DNA from: Anaerolineae bacterium
GTDB lineage: Bacteria > Chloroflexota > Anaerolineae > Caldilineales > Caldilineaceae
Length of the DNA: 64,000 bases
Assembly (NCBI GenBank): GCA_030432295.1
Contig: JAUIHI010000023.1
Location: 43,988 to 107,987 of the forward strand
Direction: 5' to 3'
In this document: positions 43,213-49,903 of the stretch, one piece after another
How positions within the stretch are numbered: the first letter of the stretch is position 1
Layout of the letters: each line of letters starts with the position of its first letter
The notes under the pieces: model-generated
The model's database searches: none
Seen by the model: only the letters and a program-made list of their open reading frames with translations
What the model was told of the DNA's origin: nothing
Translations under genes and position numbers: made by a program

Positions 43213-43228
43213 GCAGAGCGAACTCTGC
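43213..43228 (-). other. UUCG-capped hairpin between the two leader terminators
   Basis: GCAGAG, loop TTCG, CTCTGC on the minus strand. UUCG tetraloops make very stable hairpins; it may insulate folding of T1 from T2. Confidence 0.7.
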
Positions 43229-43234
43229 CCAATC

Positions 43235-43264
43235 AAAAAGGCCACGGGCATATGCACCGTGACC
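43235..43264 (-). terminator. leader terminator T1 of the ABC exporter operon
   Basis: GGTCACGG (43264-43257), loop TGCATATGC, CCGTGGCC (43247-43240), then TTTTT (43239-43235). Its 5' arm and loop are extensively complementary to the end of the leader ORF (43331-43313), which would act as antiterminator. Confidence 0.85.
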
Positions 43265-43312
43265 TTGAACGCTTGTGGCGAGCGAAGGAGATTCGATCAT
43301 CTCCTCGCGAGT

Positions 43313-43331
43313 GGATCACCGATGCATATCC
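43313..43331 (-). promoter_or_regulatory. predicted antiterminator segment
   Basis: GGATATGCATCGGTGATCC covers the last five sense codons and the stop of the leader ORF. By hand it pairs with the T1 arm and loop GGTCACGGTGCATATGCC (43264-43247): GG/CC, TCAC/GTGA, TGCATAT/ATATGCA and CC/GG, with small bulges. The hairpin GCGAGGAGAT/ATCTCCTTCGC (43308-43282) lies between the two. Confidence 0.6.
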
Positions 43332-43387
43332 TCATTGTGGGTTCCGGCGGGGTATACCCCGGCCCAGATACGATTCATCTTATACAT
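43316..43387 (-). CDS. leader peptide ORF of the ABC exporter operon (23 codons)
   Basis: A short ORF starting at ATG 43387 (in-frame TTG at 43393 and ATG at 43378 are alternatives), ending TGA at 43316-43318. AAAGGA (43404-43399) precedes it: 11 nt from the ATG, 5 nt from the TTG. The peptide contains NRIWAGVYPAGTHNEDMHR. It begins about 40 nt after the predicted start point of transcription, and its 3' end overlaps the antiterminator segment. This is the geometry of ribosome-mediated attenuation: a ribosome reaching the stop would mask the antiterminator and let T1 form, while a ribosome stalled earlier would leave it free. The B. subtilis bmrCD exporter is controlled by such a leader (bmrB), but I see no sequence link to it. 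Confidence 0.65.
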   Translation of the reverse strand: MYKMNRIWAGVYPAGTHNEDMHR

Positions 43388-43434
43388 CTGCAACGGCGTC
43401 CTTTCTTAACTACAAATAAACTAACGGCTGCGAC

Positions 43435-43463
43435 ACTATATCACACGTTGATTTGGTAGTCAA
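43435..43463 (-). promoter_or_regulatory. strong sigma-70 promoter of the ABC exporter operon
   Basis: TTGACT (43463-43458), 17-nt spacer, TATAGT (43440-43435) on the minus strand; transcription should begin near 43428, about 325 nt upstream of the first exporter ATG. Confidence 0.8.
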
Positions 43464-43583
43464 CTTACATACACACGAAAAAACACCAAGCGTTTTGCGC
43501 GCCTTTTGTACGCCTGGCGGCCGCCATTGCCCCTATTTCTATTGGCTGAACCAGAGCCAAAAGAGAGGCCGTCCGCACGTTCT

Positions 43584-43612
43584 TTGCGCTCACTTTCCTC
43601 ATACGCTACACT
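43584..43612 (+). promoter_or_regulatory. promoter of the SDR gene
   Basis: TTGCGC (43584-43589), 17 nt, TACACT (43607-43612); leader of about 110 nt to ATG 43730. Nothing else was recognised between the two divergent promoters (43464-43583). Confidence 0.5.
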
Positions 43613-43729
43613 GATTCAACCCACACGTTCTTTGCCAATTCGGCGGACCGCTATCTGCGTTACGAACAGATCAGCTACCCCAATTTACGTCGATGGGAGA
43701 CCAAAATTTATCACTCCAGGAGGATTGCT

Positions 43730-44512
43730 ATGACAGATTTCAAAGGCAAAACAGTGATTGTAACCGGCGGGGGCAAGGGAATTGGCCGGGCCATCAGTTT
43801 GGCTTTTGCAAGCGCTGGTGCAAATGTGCTCTGTGCAGATGTGGATGACCCGGCTGGCCAGGAAGTGGTGGAGGCAGCCACCGGCGCGTCGGGTGAAATC
43901 GTCTACCAGCACGCAGATGTGGCGACCGCGGCCGCCTGCAAAGGGCTGGTCGATCAGGCGGTGGCCGCGTGGGGCGGCGTTGACATTCTGATCAACAATG
44001 TGGGCATCCAGCCATTGAACAGTTACCTGCCCGCCCACGAACTGCCCGAAGAGATGTGGGATCGGATTATCGCTGTCAATCTGAAAAGTGGCTTTCTGAT
44101 GACAAAGTATGCCGCGCCGGTGATGGCAAAACGGGGCGGCGGTGTGATCATCAACACGGCCAGCGTCCAGGGGCTGCAATCGGCCCAGAACATCCCCGCC
44201 TATGCCGCCAGCAAAGGCGGGATGCTCTCCCTCACCCGTCAGTTGGCATTGGACTACGCGGCGGACAATATCCGGGTGCTGGCCGTCAACCCCGGCACAA
44301 TCGAAACGCCCCTGGCCGCGGCGGGCACAGGCAACGACTACGCAAAGCTGCGCCAGGAAGGGGCCAAAGCCCATCCCCTGGGGCGCATCGGCAAGCCGGA
44401 AGAAGTTGCATCGGTTGTCCTCTTCCTCGCCAGCGACGGCGCTTCGTTTATGACCGGCGAATTTGTCAACGTAGACGGCGGGCTAATGGCGAAGGGCGCG
44501 TGGGCAGAATAG
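43730..44512 (+). CDS. short-chain dehydrogenase/reductase
   Basis: A 260-residue classical SDR: cofactor motif TGGGKGIG (12-19), NNVG (89-92), catalytic Ser145, Tyr158 and Lys162 (TASVQG and YAASK), and a C-terminal VLFLASDGASFMTGEFVNVDGG. Asp37/Asp39 after the second strand (CADVDD) suggest NAD(H) preference. ATG 43730 has CAGGAGG upstream. It is followed on the same strand by a RidA-like protein and an LLM-type flavin oxidoreductase, so the cluster may handle a carbonyl or imine intermediate of a degradation pathway; the substrate is unknown. Confidence 0.92.
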   Translation: MTDFKGKTVIVTGGGKGIGRAISLAFASAGANVLCADVDDPAGQEVVEAATGASGEIVYQHADVATAAACKGLVDQAVAAWGGVDILINNVGIQPLNSYLPAHELPEEMWDRIIAVNLKSGFLMTKYAAPVMAKRGGGVIINTASVQGLQSAQNIPAYAASKGGMLSLTRQLALDYAADNIRVLAVNPGTIETPLAAAGTGNDYAKLRQEGAKAHPLGRIGKPEEVASVVLFLASDGASFMTGEFVNVDGGLMAKGAWAE

Positions 44513-44595
44513 TAGAGAGGATTGGGGATTGGAGATTGGGGAGTGATGGCGCGAGTCATCCCTACGAAATATTCAATACCCAATACCTGCTATCC
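44513..44595. repeat. family A intergenic palindrome, copy 4 (diverged)
   Basis: After the SDR stop codon: GATTGGGGATTGGAGATTGG on the left, and CCTACGAAATATTCAATACC with CAATACCTGCTATCC on the right. The left arm has drifted more than in the other copies. Confidence 0.65.
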
Positions 44596-44624
44596 AACCA
44601 ACGAACACTACGAGGGTACGAATC

Positions 44625-45017
44625 GTGAACCGACAAAACTACAGCAGTGGAACGAGCTGGGAAGAGCTGGCGGGCTATAGCCGGGCCGTGCGTGTGGGGG
44701 ACCGGATTCTGGTCTCCGGCACAACGGCCACCGACGAAAACGGGCAGGTAGTGGGCGGCGATGACCCGGCGGCCCAGACCCGCTATGCCATCCAGAAAAT
44801 CGAGCGGGCCATCCGCGCTCTGGGCGGCGAACTGAGCGATGTGGTGCGCACGCGGATATTTGTAAGCAACGCGGACAATTGGGAGCCGGTGGCCCGCACC
44901 CACGGCGAATTCTTCAAAGATATCCGCCCGGTCAACACACTGGTGGAGGCCCGGCTGGTGGGTCCGCAGTATTTGGTGGAAGTGGAAGCCGAAGCGGTGG
45001 TGACAAAATCGGCGTAG
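44625..45017 (+). CDS. RidA/YjgF family protein
   Basis: A 130-residue Rid-family protein predicted to form trimers and hydrolyse enamine or imine intermediates. Typical segments are GYSRAVRVGDRILVSGTTAT, the DVVRTRIFVSNADNW strand-helix and the LVEARLVGPQYLVEVEAEAVV C-terminus. The position equivalent to the catalytic Arg of RidA appears as Val (NTLVEARL versus the usual R-x-x-V), so it may belong to a non-archetypal Rid subgroup; that alignment is by eye. GTG start at 44625 with GAGGGT upstream. Lies between the SDR and LLM genes. Confidence 0.88.
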   Translation: MNRQNYSSGTSWEELAGYSRAVRVGDRILVSGTTATDENGQVVGGDDPAAQTRYAIQKIERAIRALGGELSDVVRTRIFVSNADNWEPVARTHGEFFKDIRPVNTLVEARLVGPQYLVEVEAEAVVTKSA

Positions 45018-45035
45018 GTCACAATTTTTGCTGCG

Positions 45036-45060
45036 TGCTGCGTGAGATCCACACGCAGCA
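45036..45060. repeat. family B palindrome, copy 5 (short)
   Basis: TGCTGCGTG (45036-45044) and CACGCAGCA (45052-45060) around AGATCCA; GTGCTGCGTGAGATC is the same word found in the 31-bp palindrome at 5227-5293. Confidence 0.65.
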
Positions 45061-45079
45061 CGTCTCACGGAGCAATTCG

Positions 45080-46075
45080 ATGAAATTCAGTCTTCGTCTC
45101 AACAACGACCTGTCCCCTTCCGCCTACATCGCGCTGGCCCAGGCCGCCGAAGCAGCAGGCTTCGACCAGTTCTGGGTGAGCAACGATCTCTTCCTGCGCA
45201 GCGACATTCCGATTCTGACTGCCGTGGCCCTGGCAACCGAACGCATCCACGTGGGCACGGGCATCCTCAACCCCTACACCATCCACCCGGCGGAGATGGC
45301 GATGCTGGCCGCCACAATGGACGAAATCAGCGGCAACCGCTTTCTGCTGGGCATTGCCGCGGGTGCGGGAGACTTTCTGGATTGGGTGGGTCTGGAACAG
45401 ACGCGCCCCCTGGCGGCCATGCGGGAGACGATCCAGGCTGTGCGGGGACTGCTGGCCGGAGAGCGAGTAGTGCTGAATGGCCGTTTTCTGCGCTGGAACG
45501 ACGAAGCCTATCTGCGCTTCCCGGCCCCACGGGTCACGCCCATCTATCTGGGCGCGATGGGACCGAAGATGCTGGCCCTGGCCGGGGAACAGGCCGACGG
45601 CGTACTGCCCCTGCTCTTTCCGCCGGAACACTACTTTAACGTCCGGCCGCTGCTGGATGTGGGAGTTGCTACTCGCCCCTGGCAACTCGCGCCCCTCGAC
45701 TTCGCCGCCTGCATTTGGGTATCCCTGGCCGAAGACCGGGCCGCGGCGCGGCGGGTGCTGGCCCAGAAGATCGCCTATTACGGCCAGGCGCTGGGGCCGC
45801 TGATTCTGGAACAGTTGGGACTGGTGCGGGAGGATTTTGCCCAGATCGAGCGGGCTTTTCACGCAGAGAACGACGAGGAAAAGGCCATCGCACTGGTGGA
45901 TGAACGGATGCTGCGAATTGGTGTTGTGGGCGGGCCGGGGGATGTAATCGAACGGCTAGAGCCACTGGTGGCCGCGGGCGCAACCCATCTCAGCTTTGGC
46001 CCGCCGCTTGGCCCGGAGCCACTGGAAGCAGTTGCGCTATTAGGACAGGTGATCCAACACTTCAAAACGAGATGA
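45080..46075 (+). CDS. LLM-class flavin-dependent oxidoreductase
   Basis: A 331-residue luciferase-like (F420 or FMN) TIM-barrel protein. Signs are the opening KFSLRLNNDLSPSAYIALAQ, AAGFDQFWVSNDLFLRSDIP, the VGTGILNPYTIHPAEMAMLA strand and LLGIAAGAGDFLDW, and the late VGGPGDVIERLEPLVAAGAT with HLSFGPPLGP. The pattern is typical of methylenetetrahydromethanopterin-reductase-like enzymes, which commonly use F420 in this clade. ATG 45080 follows GGAG. Last gene of the SDR-RidA-LLM plus-strand group; a hairpin (46077-46107) follows it. Confidence 0.88.
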   Translation: MKFSLRLNNDLSPSAYIALAQAAEAAGFDQFWVSNDLFLRSDIPILTAVALATERIHVGTGILNPYTIHPAEMAMLAATMDEISGNRFLLGIAAGAGDFLDWVGLEQTRPLAAMRETIQAVRGLLAGERVVLNGRFLRWNDEAYLRFPAPRVTPIYLGAMGPKMLALAGEQADGVLPLLFPPEHYFNVRPLLDVGVATRPWQLAPLDFAACIWVSLAEDRAAARRVLAQKIAYYGQALGPLILEQLGLVREDFAQIERAFHAENDEEKAIALVDERMLRIGVVGGPGDVIERLEPLVAAGATHLSFGPPLGPEPLEAVALLGQVIQHFKTR

Positions 46076-46076
46076 C

Positions 46077-46107
46077 GGGATGATGAAGTAGCGTACCCCA
46101 TCATCCC
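46077..46107. repeat. family C hairpin, copy 2
   Basis: GGGATGATG (46077-46085) pairs with CATCATCCC (46099-46107) in the 48-nt spacer between convergent genes. Same core as the hairpin at 23210-23247. Confidence 0.6.
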
Positions 46108-46123
46108 ATCACCTCAATATCCT

Positions 46124-47335
46124 CTAGTCAAACGTTACTTGACCGCTAGAGCCGTCGTAGCTCCCCACCTGCTCGAAGCCACTCTTGTCCGCATTCACAG
46201 TGTAGACGCCGTAGTTCACCACCGCCTGATCGCCGTTGGCGTCCAGATACGTCTGCACCGCTGTGCCGATGTAGTGGTTGGCGATGAAGGGCAGCATCGA
46301 CTTGACCGCCTGGCCGTTGTTGCCCGCTGCCAGCATCGACAGCATTGCCACATTGGCCGCGTCGTAGGCGTAGTTGGTGAAGGGGCCGGGTTCCTGGCCG
46401 TACTTCGCCGTGAAGTCGTCGATGAAGGGCTGGGTGTTAGGCGTGCTGCTCTCGGCAAAGGAGACCGACACAAAGTTGGCCGCGGTCAGGAGGTCGGCGT
46501 GGGCTGGGTCGGCCAGAATGTCCGGCGACGCCAGGTTTTCCACACCCATCCAATCCACCGCGGTCAGATTGGGATCGGTCAGGGCCAGTTGCAGCACCTT
46601 TTGGCCATCGCCCAGGAAGCAGATGCAGAAGAAGGCTGTGTTGTCGCCGGCTGCCGCAATCTCACTGCTCACTTTCGTCACTTCGCCGGAGAGGTCGGTG
46701 GGTTCGGGCGCATAGCCCACCGAGACGACATTGCCACCGAAATTGGACTCGAAGACCGAAGCCAGCCCATTGCCAAAGGGATCATCGATGTGGAGGATGA
46801 CCACATTTTCGTAGCCCCGGGCTGTGGCAATCTGGCTGAACGCCTGACCGGCGAAGGTGTCCGGCGGGTACATCACCCGGAAGATATAGTCGTCGGGGAT
46901 GCCGCCGGCAGGGCCGCTGGAGGCCGGGGCAACCAGCACAATATTGTTGTCGTCGGCAAACTGCTTGGCGCCCAACACCTCACCGGTGGTGAGCGGGCCG
47001 ACGATCACCTGTGCGCCGCTGGTCTGCACAACCGTCTGCACAGCTTTGGCCGCGCCATCCGGCGTATTTTCCGAGTCCGCGCTGGCAGTGGTAAATTGAA
47101 TGGGCGAACCGGCCGCGGCCAGTTCCGCATTCATCTGCTCCACGGCCAGTTCAATGCCACGCTGGAAGTCCGTGCCAAACGCACCCAGCGAACCGGTAAA
47201 AGGTTGGACAACGCCGAGCACGTAATTGGTGTTCGTCGGTGCGGACGTATCCGCAGCCTGGGGTGCCGGGGGCTGCACCTGGCAGGCCGCCAGGGCAAAG
47301 AGCAATACAAACGAGAACAACAAGACTTTCCGCAT
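46124..47335 (-). CDS. branched-chain-amino-acid-type ABC substrate-binding lipoprotein
   Basis: A 403-residue LivK-like (periplasmic-binding fold I) lipoprotein. The signal peptide ends in a lipobox (LLFALAACQ, Cys about 19), followed by VLGVVQPFTGSLGAFGTDFQ, QVIVGPLTTGEVLGAKQFAD and VLVAPASSGPAGG, the usual ligand-cleft region. AGGAGG precedes the start at 47335. No permease or ATPase genes are adjacent, so the protein is an orphan that either uses transporters encoded elsewhere or works as a sensor. Convergent with the LLM gene and divergent from the amidohydrolase. Confidence 0.9.
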   Translation of the reverse strand: MRKVLLFSFVLLFALAACQVQPPAPQAADTSAPTNTNYVLGVVQPFTGSLGAFGTDFQRGIELAVEQMNAELAAAGSPIQFTTASADSENTPDGAAKAVQTVVQTSGAQVIVGPLTTGEVLGAKQFADDNNIVLVAPASSGPAGGIPDDYIFRVMYPPDTFAGQAFSQIATARGYENVVILHIDDPFGNGLASVFESNFGGNVVSVGYAPEPTDLSGEVTKVSSEIAAAGDNTAFFCICFLGDGQKVLQLALTDPNLTAVDWMGVENLASPDILADPAHADLLTAANFVSVSFAESSTPNTQPFIDDFTAKYGQEPGPFTNYAYDAANVAMLSMLAAGNNGQAVKSMLPFIANHYIGTAVQTYLDANGDQAVVNYGVYTVNADKSGFEQVGSYDGSSGQVTFD

Positions 47336-47465
47336 TGTTACGATTCCTCCTGAAAAGGTTGGGGACACAAAAACATCGAAGAATACGATTGAGGGGTCAG
47401 CCCAATATACACTAGCCGACCGCCCAGCGCAACAAATCTGCCCAGAGCAAGGAGAAAAGTTCCCC

Positions 47466-48311
47466 GTGATCATCGACACCCACACCCACTTCTACGATCC
47501 CTTCCGTCCCGAAGGCGTGCCCTGGCCGCCGAAAGAGAACAAACTGCTCTACCGCACAGTTCTGCCCGAACATCTGAAACCGCTGGCCGAGCCGGAAGGG
47601 GTGGTGGGCACAGTTGTGGTGGAGGCCAGCAAATGGCTGGAGGACAACCAGTGGATTCTGGACCTGGCCCAGAACGACCCGTTTATCGTCGGCTTTGTCA
47701 GCGGCGTTGTGCCCAACCAGCCCACCTTCGCCAGTGAGTTGGCCCGCTTTGCGGCCAGCCCCCTCTTTCGGGGCATTCGGGTGGGCGGCGCATTGCTGGC
47801 TGATGTGGAGCAGGGAACTTTTCTGGACGATATGGCCCTGCTCGCGGCGCGGGACCTTTCGCTGGATGTGCTGATGAACGATCCGGCCCACTTCGACGGG
47901 CTGTCGGTGCTGGCCGAACGGGTCCCCAACCTGCGGATTGTCATCAATCACATCGGCAATATGCCCATCGACGGCGCGGCCCTGGCCCCGGAATGGGTTC
48001 AACGCTATCAGACAGCGGCATCTCACCCCAATATATATATGAAAGTATCCGGTCTGCTGGAAAACAGCATCCACCGGCCCGCGCCAACCGAAGTGGATTT
48101 CTACCGGCCTCTGCTCGATTGCCTGTGGGATGCCTTCGGGGAAGAGCGGCTGATCTACGGCAGCAATTGGCCGGTATGCGAAGTGGCGGGCGACTACGCG
48201 GGGTGCGTGTCGATTGTGCGCAGCTATTTCGCAGAAAAGGGCGAGGAAGCGTCGGCCAACTATTTCTGGCGCAACGCAAAAGCCGCCTATAAGTGGATCG
48301 AGCGGGCGTAA
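47466..48311 (+). CDS. amidohydrolase family 2 (TIM-barrel metal-dependent hydrolase)
   Basis: A 281-residue protein of the amidohydrolase-2 family (lactonase/decarboxylase type). The metal-binding HTH motif is at the very start (IDTHTHFYDPF), with IVINHIGNMPIDG as a later His site and the conserved LIYGSNWPVCE with the final aspartate/asparagine region; the C-terminus is helical (NYFWRNAKAAYKW). Relatives act as L-fucono- or rhamnono-lactonases or 2-pyrone hydrolases. Starts at GTG 47466, 11 nt after AAGGAG. The upstream spacer is shared with the orphan binding protein, so both could respond to the same compound. Confidence 0.85.
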   Translation: MIIDTHTHFYDPFRPEGVPWPPKENKLLYRTVLPEHLKPLAEPEGVVGTVVVEASKWLEDNQWILDLAQNDPFIVGFVSGVVPNQPTFASELARFAASPLFRGIRVGGALLADVEQGTFLDDMALLAARDLSLDVLMNDPAHFDGLSVLAERVPNLRIVINHIGNMPIDGAALAPEWVQRYQTAASHPNIYMKVSGLLENSIHRPAPTEVDFYRPLLDCLWDAFGEERLIYGSNWPVCEVAGDYAGCVSIVRSYFAEKGEEASANYFWRNAKAAYKWIERA

Positions 48312-48330
48312 ACCAGAAGGCTTTGGGACG

Positions 48331-48373
48331 CAGATTCACACAGATGAACGCTGATTTTATCCGTGTGAATCTG
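48331..48373. repeat. family D palindrome, copy 5
   Basis: CAGATTCACAC (48331-48341) pairs with GTGTGAATCTG (48363-48373), around AACGCTGATTTTATCC. It lies between convergent genes. Confidence 0.75.
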
Positions 48374-48411
48374 CCCCATCCCTCTTCACCCGTGTCCGTT
48401 TTTGTGTTAAA

Positions 48412-49677
48412 TTACGCCCCCCGCAGCCGGGCCTTCAGCGTATCCCAGCGGGTGGTCTGCAATTCCTGAGGGGTGGGCGCGGGCACGTCGTCTGCGGCAA
48501 AGAGGATATTCAGCCGATCACCCTCGTATTTGGCCCCGGCAACCTCCAGACGGGCCAAGCCAGTGGGCAGGCTGATATTGCGCTTCCAGTTGCCGATGTG
48601 GATAATCAACTCGTCTACGACGCTGCGGTGCACCCGCACCTCTTCCTTTTCCACCATCGGCAGGGCCAGACTCAACACATACTGGCCGTCCTGCTGGAAG
48701 ACCTTTTGGGGTTGACCGTCGTAAAAAATCTGGGTGGGATCGCCCGCGCCGCCCCGCACCAATTCTTCGCCAAAGATCGTCGCCGCAGTCAGGCGCAGCA
48801 TCGCCTCTCCCATCACCTCTTGGCCGAACATCGGCACACGGAAAATGGGCAAGGGCTGGAAGGCTTCTTCGACAAATTCCAGGTTCTGCTGCTGGGCCGC
48901 GGTCCATTGGTCAAAATAACCGCCGGTCAGTTCGGTGGGAAAGATGCGGTTGCAGATGACGGCATCCACCGCGTATCCGTAGAGGTTTAGATACGTATAG
49001 GCGCGCTGGGCCTCTTTGATGACCATTTTTTCCGGGTTGAGTACCAGCCGCATACTGCTCACAGCGCTGTCCCCCAGCAATTGACTGGTGCGTTCCAGCA
49101 CTACCACCAAATCCTCAATACTCTCAAAAACGTCATCATCCGGCAGAGGCATATCGCTGAAAGCTTTCATCACCGGGCGGGCAATCTGAATCGTCTTGCG
49201 CTGAAAGGGGAAGATTTTTTCGATGTACCAGCGAGCCATCTCCGGGAAGCTGAGCAGTTGCAGGGTGGAGCCGGTGGGCGCGGCGTCGATGACAATCACA
49301 TCGTATTCGCCGCTCTCGGCCAAATGGGTGATCTGCATCAGAGACGCCAACTCTTCCATCCCCGGCAGCACAGATGTCTCCTCGGCCACCAGCGCATCCA
49401 TCCCTCGCCAAGAGAATATGACATTCAGATAGCTCTGGACCCGGCCCCAATATTTGTCCATCTGGTGCAGCAGATCGATCTCCTGCCCCCACAAATTGGG
49501 GGCCAGGGGTTTCAATTCGTTGCCGATGCGGGTGTCGAAGCTGTCGCCCAGACTGTGGGCCGGGTCTGTGCTTACCACAACTGTGCGATAGCCCAATTCG
49601 GCGCAGCGCAGGGCCGTGGCCGCGCTCAGGCTGGTCTTGCCCACGCCGCCTTTGCCTGTATAAAGAATGATTCGCAT
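48412..49677 (-). CDS. ArsA/Get3-like ATPase
   Basis: A 421-residue P-loop ATPase. It starts with MRIILYTGKGGVGKT (deviant Walker A GKGGVGKT at 8-15), followed by VVVSTDPAHSLGDSFD (switch region) and YDVIVIDAAPTGSTLQLLSF, all typical of ArsA/Get3. A C-terminal HSP20-like beta domain (RNISLPTGLARLEVAGAKYE) is present, as in many bacterial ArsA homologues. No ars operon genes or arsenite cysteine triad are evident, so arsenite transport is unlikely; a membrane-protein or cofactor chaperone role is possible. No clear ribosome binding site; a terminator-like stem lies in the upstream spacer. Confidence 0.88.
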   Translation of the reverse strand: MRIILYTGKGGVGKTSLSAATALRCAELGYRTVVVSTDPAHSLGDSFDTRIGNELKPLAPNLWGQEIDLLHQMDKYWGRVQSYLNVIFSWRGMDALVAEETSVLPGMEELASLMQITHLAESGEYDVIVIDAAPTGSTLQLLSFPEMARWYIEKIFPFQRKTIQIARPVMKAFSDMPLPDDDVFESIEDLVVVLERTSQLLGDSAVSSMRLVLNPEKMVIKEAQRAYTYLNLYGYAVDAVICNRIFPTELTGGYFDQWTAAQQQNLEFVEEAFQPLPIFRVPMFGQEVMGEAMLRLTAATIFGEELVRGGAGDPTQIFYDGQPQKVFQQDGQYVLSLALPMVEKEEVRVHRSVVDELIIHIGNWKRNISLPTGLARLEVAGAKYEGDRLNILFAADDVPAPTPQELQTTRWDTLKARLRGA

Positions 49678-49711
49678 AAAAATACCCGGCTTTCAGGAAT
49701 GAGACAAAAGG

Positions 49712-49760
49712 AAACCGGGCGTATCCCCTCACATCTCGCAAGAGAATCTACGCCCGGTTT
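49712..49760 (-). terminator. terminator-like stem between the SH3 gene and the ArsA-like gene
   Basis: AAACCGGGCGTA and TACGCCCGGTTT form a 12-bp stem with a 25-nt loop; on the minus strand it is followed by CCTTTTG. It would end transcription from the SH3-repeat gene or act as a leader element for the ArsA-like gene. Confidence 0.45.
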
Positions 49761-49903
49761 TGCAAAACAGACTGCCAATCAGTTTTATTGGCGGCTATAG
49801 CCTGGCGGAAATCAGCCACTGTTTCTAACCCAGTGGTCGATGCGCATCCCAGTGTATGCCTGATTCACCGCGAAAACCGTAGGCATATTTCCACTGAACT
49901 GGA

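Noticed and set aside
43178..43264. T1/T2 hairpins considered as tRNA-like or as ordinary terminators of an upstream minus-strand gene
   Set aside because: There is no minus-strand gene upstream to terminate (the next gene is on the plus strand), no cloverleaf can be drawn, and they lie between a promoter and the exporter genes.
43208..43459. Plus-strand frame across the exporter leader
   Set aside because: Runs through the two hairpins and the promoter, with no ribosome site or motif; conflicts with the coherent minus-strand attenuator.
1184..48373. Recurring palindromes considered as a CRISPR array
   Set aside because: Copies are dispersed tens of kilobases apart, lack regular spacers, and no cas gene is present.
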